From NCBI GenBank assembly GCA_016198945.1, contig JACQHO010000047.1, positions 1 through 17,940 on the forward strand: a stretch of 17,940 nucleotides of DNA, in the 5' to 3' direction. The notes beneath the pieces are model-generated. The model did not search any database and was not told where the DNA came from. It was given only the letters and a program-made list of their open reading frames with translations. Of the stretch, positions 7,159 through 14,716 are shown one piece after another (the stretch's first letter is position 1; each line of letters begins with the position of its first letter). This stretch comes from Nitrospirota bacterium. GTDB taxonomy: Bacteria > Nitrospirota > Nitrospiria > JACQBZ01. The position numbers and the translations under genes are program-made.

Positions 7159-7967
7159 GGCCTGGAAAGTTCCCCGTAGAGTTCGGGCCGACGGTCCCTG
7201 AAAAAGGTCCAGATGTCGCGCGTTTCCTGGACCTCGTTCAGATCGATCTCCGAGAACACGATCGCATCATTCGCCCCCGCCGGAGAGGTCGTCAGTTCCC
7301 CATAGGGATTGACGCAAAAACTCCGCCCGTAGAACGTCTGCCGATCTTCCTTGCCGGCCCGGTTGATCCGAAGAATAAAAACATTATTGGCAATCGCGTT
7401 CGCGCTGATCATTTTTTCCCAGCGCGACTGGGAGGCCAGGGCCGCCGCGGTCGGGGCAATGATGATCTGGGCCCCCTGAAGCGCCATGATCCGGCTTCCC
7501 TCCGGGAAAAAATTATCCCAGCAGATCTGAACGCCGATTCGGGCCGCCGAGGTCTCAAAGACGGGAAAACCCAGATCGCCCGATTGGAAATAAGACTTCT
7601 CCTCCCACAGCGGAATCTGAGGCAGATGCACTTTTCGGTACCGGCCGATCAGCGCGCCGTTCTTCTCGATCACGGCCGCCGTGTTGAAGTAAGAATCGCC
7701 GTCCTTTTCAAAAAAAGTTCCGACCAGAACAATGCCGTGTTTCTGCGCCGTCTCCTGAAGCGTGGAAACGGTCGGGCCGTCGATGGGTTCGGCCCATCGA
7801 AATGGATCCCTCCGGCTCTCATACGCAAACCACGGCAGGGTGAAGAGCTGTTGGGTGGCGATGAGACGGGCGCCCCGCTCCACAGCCATGGCGATCATCT
7901 CGACGGCCTTCGCAAGATTTGCGGCGGGATCCTTGGCGCACTTCATCTGGAGTCCGGCAATTTTCAT
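7155..7967 (-). CDS. Nitrilase-superfamily carbon-nitrogen hydrolase with Glu-to-Gln change in the triad
   Basis: At 270 aa this matches the carbon-nitrogen hydrolase family (closest in style to N-carbamoylputrescine amidases). The catalytic Lys lies in GRYRKVHLP (K112) and the nucleophile in VQICWDNFFPE (C149). The first triad member, a Glu in the usual 'QELF' strand, is Gln here (ATQQLFTLPWF, Q40, codon CAG). The rest of the fold, including the C-terminal GRSFCVNPYGE segment, is complete, so this is either a substrate-binding or weakened enzyme, or a lineage that uses a different base. It lies 12 nt after secA and overlaps the cyclase gene by 4 nt, in one transcription unit. The ribosome site is only a purine run (GGGGGA). 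Substrate unknown. Confidence 0.85.
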   Translation of the reverse strand: MKIAGLQMKCAKDPAANLAKAVEMIAMAVERGARLIATQQLFTLPWFAYESRRDPFRWAEPIDGPTVSTLQETAQKHGIVLVGTFFEKDGDSYFNTAAVIEKNGALIGRYRKVHLPQIPLWEEKSYFQSGDLGFPVFETSAARIGVQICWDNFFPEGSRIMALQGAQIIIAPTAAALASQSRWEKMISANAIANNVFILRINRAGKEDRQTFYGRSFCVNPYGELTTSPAGANDAIVFSEIDLNEVQETRDIWTFFRDRRPELYGELSRP

Positions 7968-7979
7968 CAGGGTGTCCCC

Positions 7980-10676
7980 CTATTGTCCATGGCACTTCTT
8001 AAATTTCTTCCCGCTCCCGCAGGGACAGGGATCGTTCCGGCCGACCTTCTGGACCTCCCGGTGCGCCGTTTTGGGCGGCTGCCGGGCCGGGACGTCGCCG
8101 TGGGAGAACTGAAGCCGGGACGGCCGCGGGGCGGCCGGTCGGACCGCCGGGGCGGGTTGATCCTTCACCACCTGGATCTTGAAAAGATGTTCCACTGCAT
8201 CGGCCTTGATCCGTTCCATCATGGCCGAGAACATCTCAAACCCTTCCCGTTTGTATTCGACGAGCGGGTCTTTCTGCCCATAGCCCCGGAGACCGATGCC
8301 CTCCTTCAGGTAATCCATTCCCAGAAGGTGGTCTTTCCATTGGGTGTCGATCACACGGAGCATCACCATTTTCTCGAGCCGGCGCATGAGCGGTTCGCCC
8401 AGGTCGGTCTCTTTCTTTTTATAGGCCTCGTCGATCTTCTGAATCAGCATCTCCCGCAGCGCCTCGCGCCCCAGGTTTTTCAATTCCGACTCATTCTCCG
8501 GGCCGATCATAAACTGACGGGTGATCGCTTCATTCAACCCCTTGCAATCCCATTCTTCGGGATAGACCTCTTCCGCACAATACAGATCCAGCATCTCTTT
8601 CAAGCGGTCATCCATCATTCCGAGGAAGAGATCGGTCAGATTCTCGCCGCGAAGAATGCGGCGACGCTGTTCGTAGATCACCTCGCGCTGCTTGTTCATG
8701 ACGTCGTCATACTCGATCAGCTGTTTCCGGACATCGAAGTTGTGCGCCTCGACCTTTTTCTGGGCGTTCTCGATGGCACGGGTCACCATCCGGTGCTCGA
8801 TCGGAATCCCCTCCTCCATCCCGAGCCGCTGCATCAACCCCGAAATCCGCTCGGAACCGAAGATCCGCATGAGATCATCTTCAAGGGAAAGATAAAATCG
8901 CGACGATCCCGGATCGCCCTGCCGGCCCGCCCGTCCCCGAAGCTGATTGTCGATCCGCCGGCTTTCATGGCGCTCGGTCCCCAGAATATGGAGACCGCCC
9001 AGCGCCACCACTTCCCGTTTCTCGGCTTCGCACTCGCTTTGGGTCCGCTCCAACAGCCGGGACTGCTCGGCCGACGGCATGTCCGGCTGCTGAATGAGCT
9101 GCCGCTTGAACAGGAAGTCGGGATTCCCGCCCAGCAGGATATCCGTGCCGCGCCCGGCCATGTTCGTCGCGATCGTCACCGCGTTTTTGCTTCCGGCCTG
9201 GGCGATGATTTCGGCCTCCTTTTCGTGATACTTGGCGTTTAAAACGGAATGTTTGATTCCCTGCCGCTTGAGAAGACCGCTTAGGCGCTCGGATTTCTCG
9301 ATCGAGATCGTTCCGACCAGAACCGGCTGGCCTTTTTGATGAAGTTCTCCCACTTCCTCGACAATCGCATTGAATTTCTCCCGCTCCGTGCGGTAGACGA
9401 CATCGGCATAATCCTTGCGGATCATCCTCCGGTTCGGGGGGATGACCATGACATCGAGGTTGTAGATCTTCGCGAATTCGGCCGCCTCGGTGTCGGCCGT
9501 CCCGGTCATTCCGGCCAGTTTCTTGTACAACCGGAAGTAGTTCTGGAACGTGATCGAGGCCAGCGTCTGGTTTTCGTTCGCGATCTTCACGCCCTCCTTG
9601 GCCTCGACCGCCTGGTGCAGGCCGTCGCTCCAGCGACGGCCCGGCATCAGCCGACCGGTGAATTCGTCCACGATGATCACCTCGCCGTCCTTGACGACGT
9701 AATCCACGTCCCGTTTAAAAAGCGCATGGGCCTTCAGGCCTTGAATGACGTGATGCACCAGATCCATGTTGGCGAGATCATATAGATTGGACACGCCCAG
9801 CAGCCGCTCGACTTTTGCATTGCCTTCCTCGGTCAGGGTGACCGTTTTCGTTTTTTCCTCAACGGTGTAATCCTCCGGCGCTTTGAGGGTCGGGATGATC
9901 TGGTTGATCCGATAGTATTTGTCCGTGGACTCCTCGGTCGGTCCCGAGATGATCAACGGCGTTCGGGCCTCGTCGATGAGGATGCTGTCGACCTCGTCCA
10001 CGATGGCGTAATGCAGCTCCCGCTGAACGCACTGGCTCAAATCGCCCGTCATGTTGTCCCGGAGGTAATCAAATCCGAATTCATTGTTCGTCCCGTAGGT
10101 GATGTCGGCTTGATAGGCCTCCTGGCGGGTGACCGGTCTGAGAAAGTGCAGACGGCGATCGGCCGCCTCGTAGGCGGGATCGAACAGAAACGAGGCCTCG
10201 TGTTGGATCACGCCCACCGATAGACCCAGCGCATGGTAAATCGGGCCCATCCACTGGGCATCCCGCTTGGCCAGGTAATCATTGACCGTGATCAGGTGGG
10301 CGCCGAGCCCGGTCAGGGCGTTCAGATACAACGGCAACGTGGCGACGAGCGTCTTTCCTTCGCCCGTCTTCATCTCGGAAATCTTGCCTTCATGTAGAAC
10401 GATCCCGCCCAAGAGCTGCATGTCGAAATGCCGCATTCCCAGCCGGCGCTTCGACATCTCCCGGACCACGGCAAAGGCCTCGGGAAGTATTTCATCGAGC
10501 GGCACACCGGAGGACCGTCGCAACCGGAACTCTTCCGTCTTGGACCGGAGCCCCGGATCGTCCAGCGCCGCCGCCGACGGCTCCAAAGCGGTAATCCGCT
10601 CGACCAGTGGGGCCAACCGTTTCAGTTCCCGATCGTTTTTTGTTCCGACGAATTTTCGGATCAGCAATCCAAGCAT
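7980..10676 (-). CDS. secA: Preprotein translocase ATPase SecA
   Basis: The 898-aa protein is a complete SecA. Walker A MKTGEGKT is at 102-109, Walker B VDEVDS at 226-231 followed by ILIDEARTPLIISG, the second helicase domain has NMAGRGTDILLGGNPDF and QLRGRAGRQGDPG, and the C-terminal zinc tail DPCPCGSGKKFKKCHGQ supplies the CxCx(8)CH ligands that bind SecB or the membrane. SecA pushes unfolded preproteins through SecYEG using ATP. An insertion after residue 160 (FLFDPAYEAADRRL) matches SecA of several deep-branching Gram-negative groups. ATG 10676 is preceded by GGATGGAG close to the start. It heads an operon with the nitrilase and cyclase genes and has its own promoter, separated from csp by a terminator. 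Confidence 0.98.
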   Translation of the reverse strand: MLGLLIRKFVGTKNDRELKRLAPLVERITALEPSAAALDDPGLRSKTEEFRLRRSSGVPLDEILPEAFAVVREMSKRRLGMRHFDMQLLGGIVLHEGKISEMKTGEGKTLVATLPLYLNALTGLGAHLITVNDYLAKRDAQWMGPIYHALGLSVGVIQHEASFLFDPAYEAADRRLHFLRPVTRQEAYQADITYGTNNEFGFDYLRDNMTGDLSQCVQRELHYAIVDEVDSILIDEARTPLIISGPTEESTDKYYRINQIIPTLKAPEDYTVEEKTKTVTLTEEGNAKVERLLGVSNLYDLANMDLVHHVIQGLKAHALFKRDVDYVVKDGEVIIVDEFTGRLMPGRRWSDGLHQAVEAKEGVKIANENQTLASITFQNYFRLYKKLAGMTGTADTEAAEFAKIYNLDVMVIPPNRRMIRKDYADVVYRTEREKFNAIVEEVGELHQKGQPVLVGTISIEKSERLSGLLKRQGIKHSVLNAKYHEKEAEIIAQAGSKNAVTIATNMAGRGTDILLGGNPDFLFKRQLIQQPDMPSAEQSRLLERTQSECEAEKREVVALGGLHILGTERHESRRIDNQLRGRAGRQGDPGSSRFYLSLEDDLMRIFGSERISGLMQRLGMEEGIPIEHRMVTRAIENAQKKVEAHNFDVRKQLIEYDDVMNKQREVIYEQRRRILRGENLTDLFLGMMDDRLKEMLDLYCAEEVYPEEWDCKGLNEAITRQFMIGPENESELKNLGREALREMLIQKIDEAYKKKETDLGEPLMRRLEKMVMLRVIDTQWKDHLLGMDYLKEGIGLRGYGQKDPLVEYKREGFEMFSAMMERIKADAVEHLFKIQVVKDQPAPAVRPAAPRPSRLQFSHGDVPARQPPKTAHREVQKVGRNDPCPCGSGKKFKKCHGQ

Positions 10677-10693
10677 GACTCCATCCGTTTCAC

Positions 10694-10711
10694 GTCCGTT
10701 TCAAAACGGAC
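10694..10711 (-). promoter_or_regulatory. Perfect palindrome at the secA transcription start
   Basis: GTCCGTTT and AAACGGAC flank a 2-bp centre, immediately downstream of the secA -10 box. The half-site CCGTTTCA recurs just below (10685-10692), giving a palindrome plus an extra direct repeat before the secA start codon. It could be an operator or an mRNA hairpin. Confidence 0.4.
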
Positions 10712-10713
10712 TC

Positions 10714-10719
10714 ATTATA
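10714..10719 (-). promoter_or_regulatory. -10 box of the secA promoter
   Basis: A consensus TATAAT occurs on the minus strand 37 nt before the secA ATG. The -35 position holds only a T-rich sequence (TGTTTT at 16-bp spacing), so the promoter may need help or depend on the adjacent palindrome. Confidence 0.45.
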
Positions 10720-10758
10720 ATACCACAACGCCCAAAAAACACGAAAAATATTGCGGGT

Positions 10759-10794
10759 AAAAAAAACCCCGACAAAGCGGTTGCTTTGTCGGGG
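10759..10794 (-). terminator. Rho-independent terminator of the cold-shock gene
   Basis: On the minus strand a perfect 12-bp stem (CCCCGACAAAGC with GCTTTGTCGGGG, 10767-10794) with a 4-nt loop is followed by eight Ts (10759-10766). It lies 19 nt after the csp stop and isolates csp from secA. Confidence 0.92.
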
Positions 10795-10813
10795 CCGAAC
10801 GGGATCATGGATG

Positions 10814-11017
10814 TTATTGCGCTTTCACCACATTCGATGCCTGGGGACCTTTTTTGCCATCCACCACATCGAACTCCACCTCCTGGCCTTCGGTCAAGGT
10901 TTTAAATCCATCTCCCTGGATGGCCGAGAAATGGACGAAGACGTCTCCGCCGCCTTCCTGCTCGATAAATCCGTACCCCTTCTTCTCGTTGAACCACTTC
11001 ACCTTTCCTTTACTCAT
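10814..11017 (-). CDS. csp: Cold-shock domain protein (CspA family)
   Basis: A 67-aa single cold-shock domain. The RNA-binding motifs RNP1 (KGYGFI, within KWFNEKKGYGFIEQ at 7-20) and RNP2 (DVFVHFSAI, 25-33) are intact, and the length is typical. Such proteins bind single-stranded RNA or DNA and melt mRNA structure in the cytoplasm. ATG 11017 follows a GGGAGGG purine run about 10 nt upstream. About 130 nt of non-coding DNA precede it, long enough for the structured leader common in this family, although I found no clear promoter or cold-box. Transcription ends at the strong hairpin downstream, so it is a single-gene unit. Confidence 0.96.
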   Translation of the reverse strand: MSKGKVKWFNEKKGYGFIEQEGGGDVFVHFSAIQGDGFKTLTEGQEVEFDVVDGKKGPQASNVVKAQ

Positions 11018-11147
11018 TACGCTAAACCCTCCCTACGATCCGCTCCGGAACTCCAACCGGAACGGTTATGGATAATCGAGCAAGCGACCCACGCAGGATG
11101 GGCCGCTTCCTCCCCGCCTAAAGCAAGCTTTTACAATGGGTGACGTG

Positions 11148-12062
11148 CTAATTTAGGATGTACCTCAAAGGATTAACCGGGACGTTATTGACGTAGATTT
11201 CGTAATGCACGTGGGGACCGGTCGATAACCCCGTGTTGCCGACAAAACCGACCACGTCCCCGCGTTTAACCTTCTGGCCGATCCGGACATTCGTCTTGGC
11301 CAGATGTCCGTACATCGTCTGCATTCCATACCCGTGATTGAGCTTGATCACCTTGCCCAGGCCGCTGTCGAACCCTTCGTAGCTGACCACACCGCCCGCC
11401 GTTGCCAGCACCGGGGTATCGCGCCGTGAAGCCACATCGATCCCGTTGTGCATTGAGACGCTTCCGGTGAACGGCGAGAGCCGGTTTCCAAATCCGGACG
11501 TCAGCCATCCTCGAACGGGCCAGATCGAGGGGGTCGAGGCCCACAGGGAACGCCTGTCTTTCATCGCCTCGGTCAGTTCCTCGAAACTCAACTCTTGCAC
11601 CGCGGCGGCGGACTTCAGATGATTGAGGTCTTCATCCATTTTCGCGATGTCCCCTTCCTGAACCTTCCCGTCTTGATAAACCGCATCCGTTCCCCGTTCT
11701 TCCGGTCCGCCCATTCCCATCAACTGGTCGGATTGCGGCGGCGGACCGATATCCGTAATGACACGAAGCTTGGCGTCCAGGTCCTTTAAGCGGGTCATCT
11801 GCTTCTTCAAATCCGTAATGTTGGAGGCAAACGCCTGGATCTGAATTTTCTGAGATTTCGTTTCCCTCCGAAGGGATTTTAATTCCAACATGTCCCGTAC
11901 CATATAAAAATACTGAATCACAAAAATGAGGATAAGAACCGTGAGGACGGTTGTGGTTCCAAGCATAATTTTTAAAGCCTGCTTGCTGAAACTAAACCGG
12001 TATGCCTTGGAGGTGGGCGTGGGGATGATCATTACAGTGTAGGATTCTTTCAATGTTTTCAT
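11148..12062 (-). CDS. Membrane-anchored M23 (LytM-type) murein endopeptidase
   Basis: From ATG 12062 the protein has 304 aa: a short cytoplasmic N-terminus, one membrane helix (about 32-54), a coiled coil (about 58-103) and a C-terminal M23 peptidase domain (about 180-302). The zinc ligands are complete: H205 and D209 in HNGIDVA, H284 and H286 in GPHVHYEIY, with H253 in MYGHLAKT nearby, so the enzyme should cut peptide cross-links in peptidoglycan from the periplasmic side. ATG 12062 is preferred over the longer frame from 12116 because GGAGG (12070-12074) sits 7 nt ahead and the promoter -10 box lies inside the longer version. It is transcribed alone. Close in layout to septal or stalk LytM factors; the exact peptide bond cleaved is not readable from sequence. 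Confidence 0.92.
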   Translation of the reverse strand: MKTLKESYTVMIIPTPTSKAYRFSFSKQALKIMLGTTTVLTVLILIFVIQYFYMVRDMLELKSLRRETKSQKIQIQAFASNITDLKKQMTRLKDLDAKLRVITDIGPPPQSDQLMGMGGPEERGTDAVYQDGKVQEGDIAKMDEDLNHLKSAAAVQELSFEELTEAMKDRRSLWASTPSIWPVRGWLTSGFGNRLSPFTGSVSMHNGIDVASRRDTPVLATAGGVVSYEGFDSGLGKVIKLNHGYGMQTMYGHLAKTNVRIGQKVKRGDVVGFVGNTGLSTGPHVHYEIYVNNVPVNPLRYILN

Positions 12063-12087
12063 ACATGTACCTCCAAAAAGCGGGCTG

Positions 12088-12116
12088 ATCGTACCATACC
12101 CCCATAGTCTTGTCAA
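12088..12116 (-). promoter_or_regulatory. Near-consensus sigma-70 promoter of the M23 peptidase gene
   Basis: On the minus strand consensus TTGACA (12111-12116) and TACGAT (12088-12093) are separated by exactly 17 bp, with a short leader to the GGAGG site. It also excludes the longer possible start of this gene. Confidence 0.75.
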
Positions 12117-12248
12117 GAAATTTTTGTTCTTTATTGAACCGCTTCCCCGTTATTGAACATGTCTTAATTCAGCATAGCAGAAAAACGGATTTCGGCAACC
12201 GCCTTTCATCTTTTTTTAGTACCTTATATGGGTATTTTCGTTGGAATT

Positions 12249-12968
12249 CTACCATATCTTGGGCTTCTTTCCGTTGAGAAAAACCTCTAAAGGACAGCCC
12301 TTGCATTTCGGTTTGGGTTTACAATGCTCCTTTCCGGCTCTGACCAGAAGGGCATGGTATTCATTGTACAGCCCGGGATGCGGCTTTAGGCGGTCCATGA
12401 AAAAGCGTTGAAGCTGATCGTACGACACCCGATGGGAAGTCAGCCGGTGTCGACCGAGGACGCGCCGCGTATAGGCGTCGATCACGAAAATGGGATAATC
12501 ACCGGCATACAGCAGAATCGAGTCGGCCGTTTCGGGCCCGATGCCCTTGACGGAAAGCAGTTTGGGCCGCAGAGCTTCGGCCGGTTGCTTGAGCATGCGT
12601 TTCAAATCGCCCTGATAGGTCTCCATCAGAAACCGGACAAACGCCTTAACTCGGCCGGCCTTGATATTGAAATAACCGGAGGGGCGGATCAAAGAGGCCA
12701 GCCGCCGGAGGGATGCCCGGTGCAACGCTTCCGGTGTCAGAAGCCGCGCCCGCTTGAGATTCGCAATGGCCCGTTCCACGTTTGTCCAGGCGGTGTTCTG
12801 GGTCAGAATGGCGCCGACTACCACCTCAAACCGGGTCTCGGCCGGCCACCAATGCTGCGGACCGTAAGCCTGAAGCAATCGGCGATAGTACCGGTCAAGC
12901 TCGCGGGCTGTTTGCAGGTTTTTTTTCACGGCAGGACGGACGATCAGCGAGTGGACTGACGGATCCAC
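12249..12968 (-). CDS. Endonuclease III-related HhH-GPD DNA glycosylase
   Basis: The 239-aa protein has the HhH-GPD fold: GAILTQNTAWTNVERAI at 52-68, the helix-hairpin-helix LLSVKGIGPETADSILL at 137-153 and the catalytic Asp in FVIDAYTRR (D164). The Lys that makes EndoIII a lyase is Glu here (E146 in GPETA), so it should be a monofunctional glycosylase, like the EndoIII-related 3-methyladenine glycosylase branch (COG2231, MagIII). Only three Cys remain of the iron-sulfur loop (C216, C222, C225), so a normal [4Fe-4S] cluster is doubtful. The start is uncertain: GTG 12968 overlaps cutA by 25 nt, while GTG 12929 would begin 14 nt after it; neither has a convincing ribosome site. It is the last gene of the pil-cutA unit. 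Confidence 0.85.
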   Translation of the reverse strand: MDPSVHSLIVRPAVKKNLQTARELDRYYRRLLQAYGPQHWWPAETRFEVVVGAILTQNTAWTNVERAIANLKRARLLTPEALHRASLRRLASLIRPSGYFNIKAGRVKAFVRFLMETYQGDLKRMLKQPAEALRPKLLSVKGIGPETADSILLYAGDYPIFVIDAYTRRVLGRHRLTSHRVSYDQLQRFFMDRLKPHPGLYNEYHALLVRAGKEHCKPKPKCKGCPLEVFLNGKKPKIW

Positions 12969-13261
12969 CGGAGATAGTCTTTCGAGCCCCGAATGATCGG
13001 CAGGGCGATGATCTCCGGAACCGAGTAGGTATGGAGCGACTTCACGCGCTTCACAAGACGATCAAAACAGGCCTGTTGTGTTTTAAGAACCATGAGGGAC
13101 TCCCGCTCCCGGCGGGTCTTGCCCTGCCAGAGAAAAACCGAGGCGCCCTGCGGAATGATATTGGCGCAGGCCGCCAGTTTTTCTTCCACCAGGCGGGTCC
13201 CGATGCTCCGGGCCTCCCTTAAGGACGGGGCGGTGATTAGAACAACAATTTCCTTCGGCAA
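12944..13261 (-). CDS. cutA: CutA-family divalent-cation tolerance protein
   Basis: The 105-aa protein shows the CutA hallmarks: EEKLAACANI at 26-35, FLWQGKTRRERESLMVLKT at 43-61 and HTYSVPEIIALPI at 77-89, ending in YLRWI. CutA forms very stable trimers related to PII signalling proteins; its physiological role is still unclear despite the copper-tolerance name. The start is TTG 13261, only 3 nt after the pilQ stop, with an AAAGGAAA site inside the end of pilQ, so its translation is probably coupled to pilQ. A TTG start implies low output. The HPYEVPE motif common in the family reads HTYSVPE. Placement after pilQ reflects operon membership rather than an evident link to pili. Confidence 0.93.
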   Translation of the reverse strand: MPKEIVVLITAPSLREARSIGTRLVEEKLAACANIIPQGASVFLWQGKTRRERESLMVLKTQQACFDRLVKRVKSLHTYSVPEIIALPIIRGSKDYLRWIRQSTR

Positions 13262-13264
13262 GGA

Positions 13265-14698
13265 TCAGTTTCCTTTGTAGATCGTCGGCGTGATGAAAAT
13301 CAGAAGCTCGCTCTGGTTGTCCACCTTGGTCTCTTTCTTAAACAGCCATCCCAGGATCGGGATCCGCGACAGGAACGGGATGCCCTTGGTCCCCACGGAT
13401 TCATTCCGGGTATAGATCCCGCCGATCACGATCGTCTCGCCGTCGGCCACTAACAGATCCGTTTCGGCCGTGCGGGTCGTCAGGGGCGGAATGTTCTGGA
13501 CCTGCCGGTTATAATCCGGCTCTTTCTTGTCGGCCCTCACATGCATCACGACCCGGTTGTCCGGCGTGATGTGAGGCGTCACAATGAGTTCCAGTTTCGC
13601 ATCAATCTTGGTCACCCCGCCGACACCGGATGTTCCGGATGTTCCGGCCGTCCCTCCCGTCGTCCCGGAGGTCGTTCCGCTGGAAGACGTCCCGCTCAGA
13701 ACAGCGGTCTGAACAAAGATCTCGGTCCCGCTCGATATTCGGGCCTCTTTGTTGTCCATGGTCATCACGCGTGGATTGGACAGGATCCGTCCCTGCCCGG
13801 CGTCTTCCATGGCCGACAACTGGATATCCAACTGACGCGTGCTGGCGATATTGCCGAAGGTGAATCCGACCGCCCCGCCCGCACCCTGGGCCACGGTGGC
13901 CGGGAGATTCACTGCAAAGTTGTTGCCGCTCAATCCCACGCCTCCGGTCAGCGGCGCGGGCGAGGCACCGGAGCCGCCGCTGTTGCTCGTGGCGCCGGTC
14001 ACCTGATAGGCCCCCCGGTTCGTCGGGTTGGTGAAATTGCCGCCCCATTGAATCCCGAGTTCCCGGGTAAAATTCGTGCCGGCCTCCACGATGCGCGCCT
14101 CGATCAGGACCTGCGGCGTGCGCCCGTCGAGGCTTTTTACGATCGAGACGATTTTGGCCAGATTGTCCGGGAGGTCGCGGACGATGAGCGAATTGGTCCG
14201 GGCGTCGATTGCAACGCTGCCCTGTTTGCTCAAAAGTGTTTTGACCGTTTCGGCGCTCTCCTTGGCCGTGGCAAAGTTCACCGGAACGATCTCGGTCGTC
14301 ATATTGTTTTCCCCTTCCGCGAAGGGCGATTTAACGACACGGAGGATCGTTCCTTCCTGAAACGAGATCAGGTTATTGATCTTGAGGATGGCGTCAAAGG
14401 CCTCGTGCACCGTGACCCGCTGGAAACTCAACGTCAGCCGCCCGTTGACCTCCTCGCCGATGATGACATTCAAGCCGTTCTCCTGGCCCAGCGCCCGGAG
14501 GACGTCTTTCAGATCGGCATCCCGAAATTCCAGCGTAAAAACGGGATGGCCGATATCAGACGACTCCTTTTTAAGGCTGATCGTCCCCTGTCCGGTCCCG
14601 GCCGCCGAGACAACGGCGACGGATGGGCCGATCAGCCAAACCATCACGATCAGGACCCAAACCACTCTGCCCACCTTCCCGTGACGTCCCCTCTTCAT
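13265..14698 (-). CDS. pilQ: Type IV pilus outer-membrane secretin PilQ (short form)
   Basis: 477 aa: signal peptide (about 1-33, hydrophobic core VVWVLIVMVWLIG), STN domain (about 53-121, LEFRDADLKDVLRALGQENG), one secretin N-repeat (about 133-192) and the C-terminal secretin barrel (about 195-475), ending in IGGIYTRNESVGTKGIPFLS and ELLIFITPTIY. Secretins form the multimeric outer-membrane gate through which the pilus passes. It lacks the AMIN peptidoglycan-binding domains that most PilQ carry and is therefore short. A Ser/Thr/Gly-only stretch (335-362) interrupts the barrel region; its DNA contains small direct repeats near 13625-13645. ATG 14698 has GAGGAGG 5 nt ahead. It follows pilP by 18 nt and is followed by cutA with 3 nt between. 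GspD is the alternative, but the pilMNOP context decides for PilQ. Confidence 0.93.
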   Translation of the reverse strand: MKRGRHGKVGRVVWVLIVMVWLIGPSVAVVSAAGTGQGTISLKKESSDIGHPVFTLEFRDADLKDVLRALGQENGLNVIIGEEVNGRLTLSFQRVTVHEAFDAILKINNLISFQEGTILRVVKSPFAEGENNMTTEIVPVNFATAKESAETVKTLLSKQGSVAIDARTNSLIVRDLPDNLAKIVSIVKSLDGRTPQVLIEARIVEAGTNFTRELGIQWGGNFTNPTNRGAYQVTGATSNSGGSGASPAPLTGGVGLSGNNFAVNLPATVAQGAGGAVGFTFGNIASTRQLDIQLSAMEDAGQGRILSNPRVMTMDNKEARISSGTEIFVQTAVLSGTSSSGTTSGTTGGTAGTSGTSGVGGVTKIDAKLELIVTPHITPDNRVVMHVRADKKEPDYNRQVQNIPPLTTRTAETDLLVADGETIVIGGIYTRNESVGTKGIPFLSRIPILGWLFKKETKVDNQSELLIFITPTIYKGN

Positions 14699-14716
14699 GG
14701 AGACCTCCTCTCGGAT

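Noticed and set aside
7584..9242. 552-codon open frame on the plus strand
   Set aside because: It runs antisense through the nitrilase and secA genes, both of which have complete conserved motifs on the other strand. Its translation is rich in His, Leu and Arg with no recognisable domain, as expected for the complement of GC-rich coding DNA.
12063..12116. Longer start of the M23 peptidase
   Set aside because: This segment contains the promoter itself, with the -35 box at its very first codons, so it cannot be transcribed from that promoter.
12117..12248. Regulatory RNA or terminator between the EndoIII-like gene and the M23 gene
   Set aside because: The region is AT-rich with only a 3-bp stem (GGC-GGTT-GCC), too weak to call a terminator.
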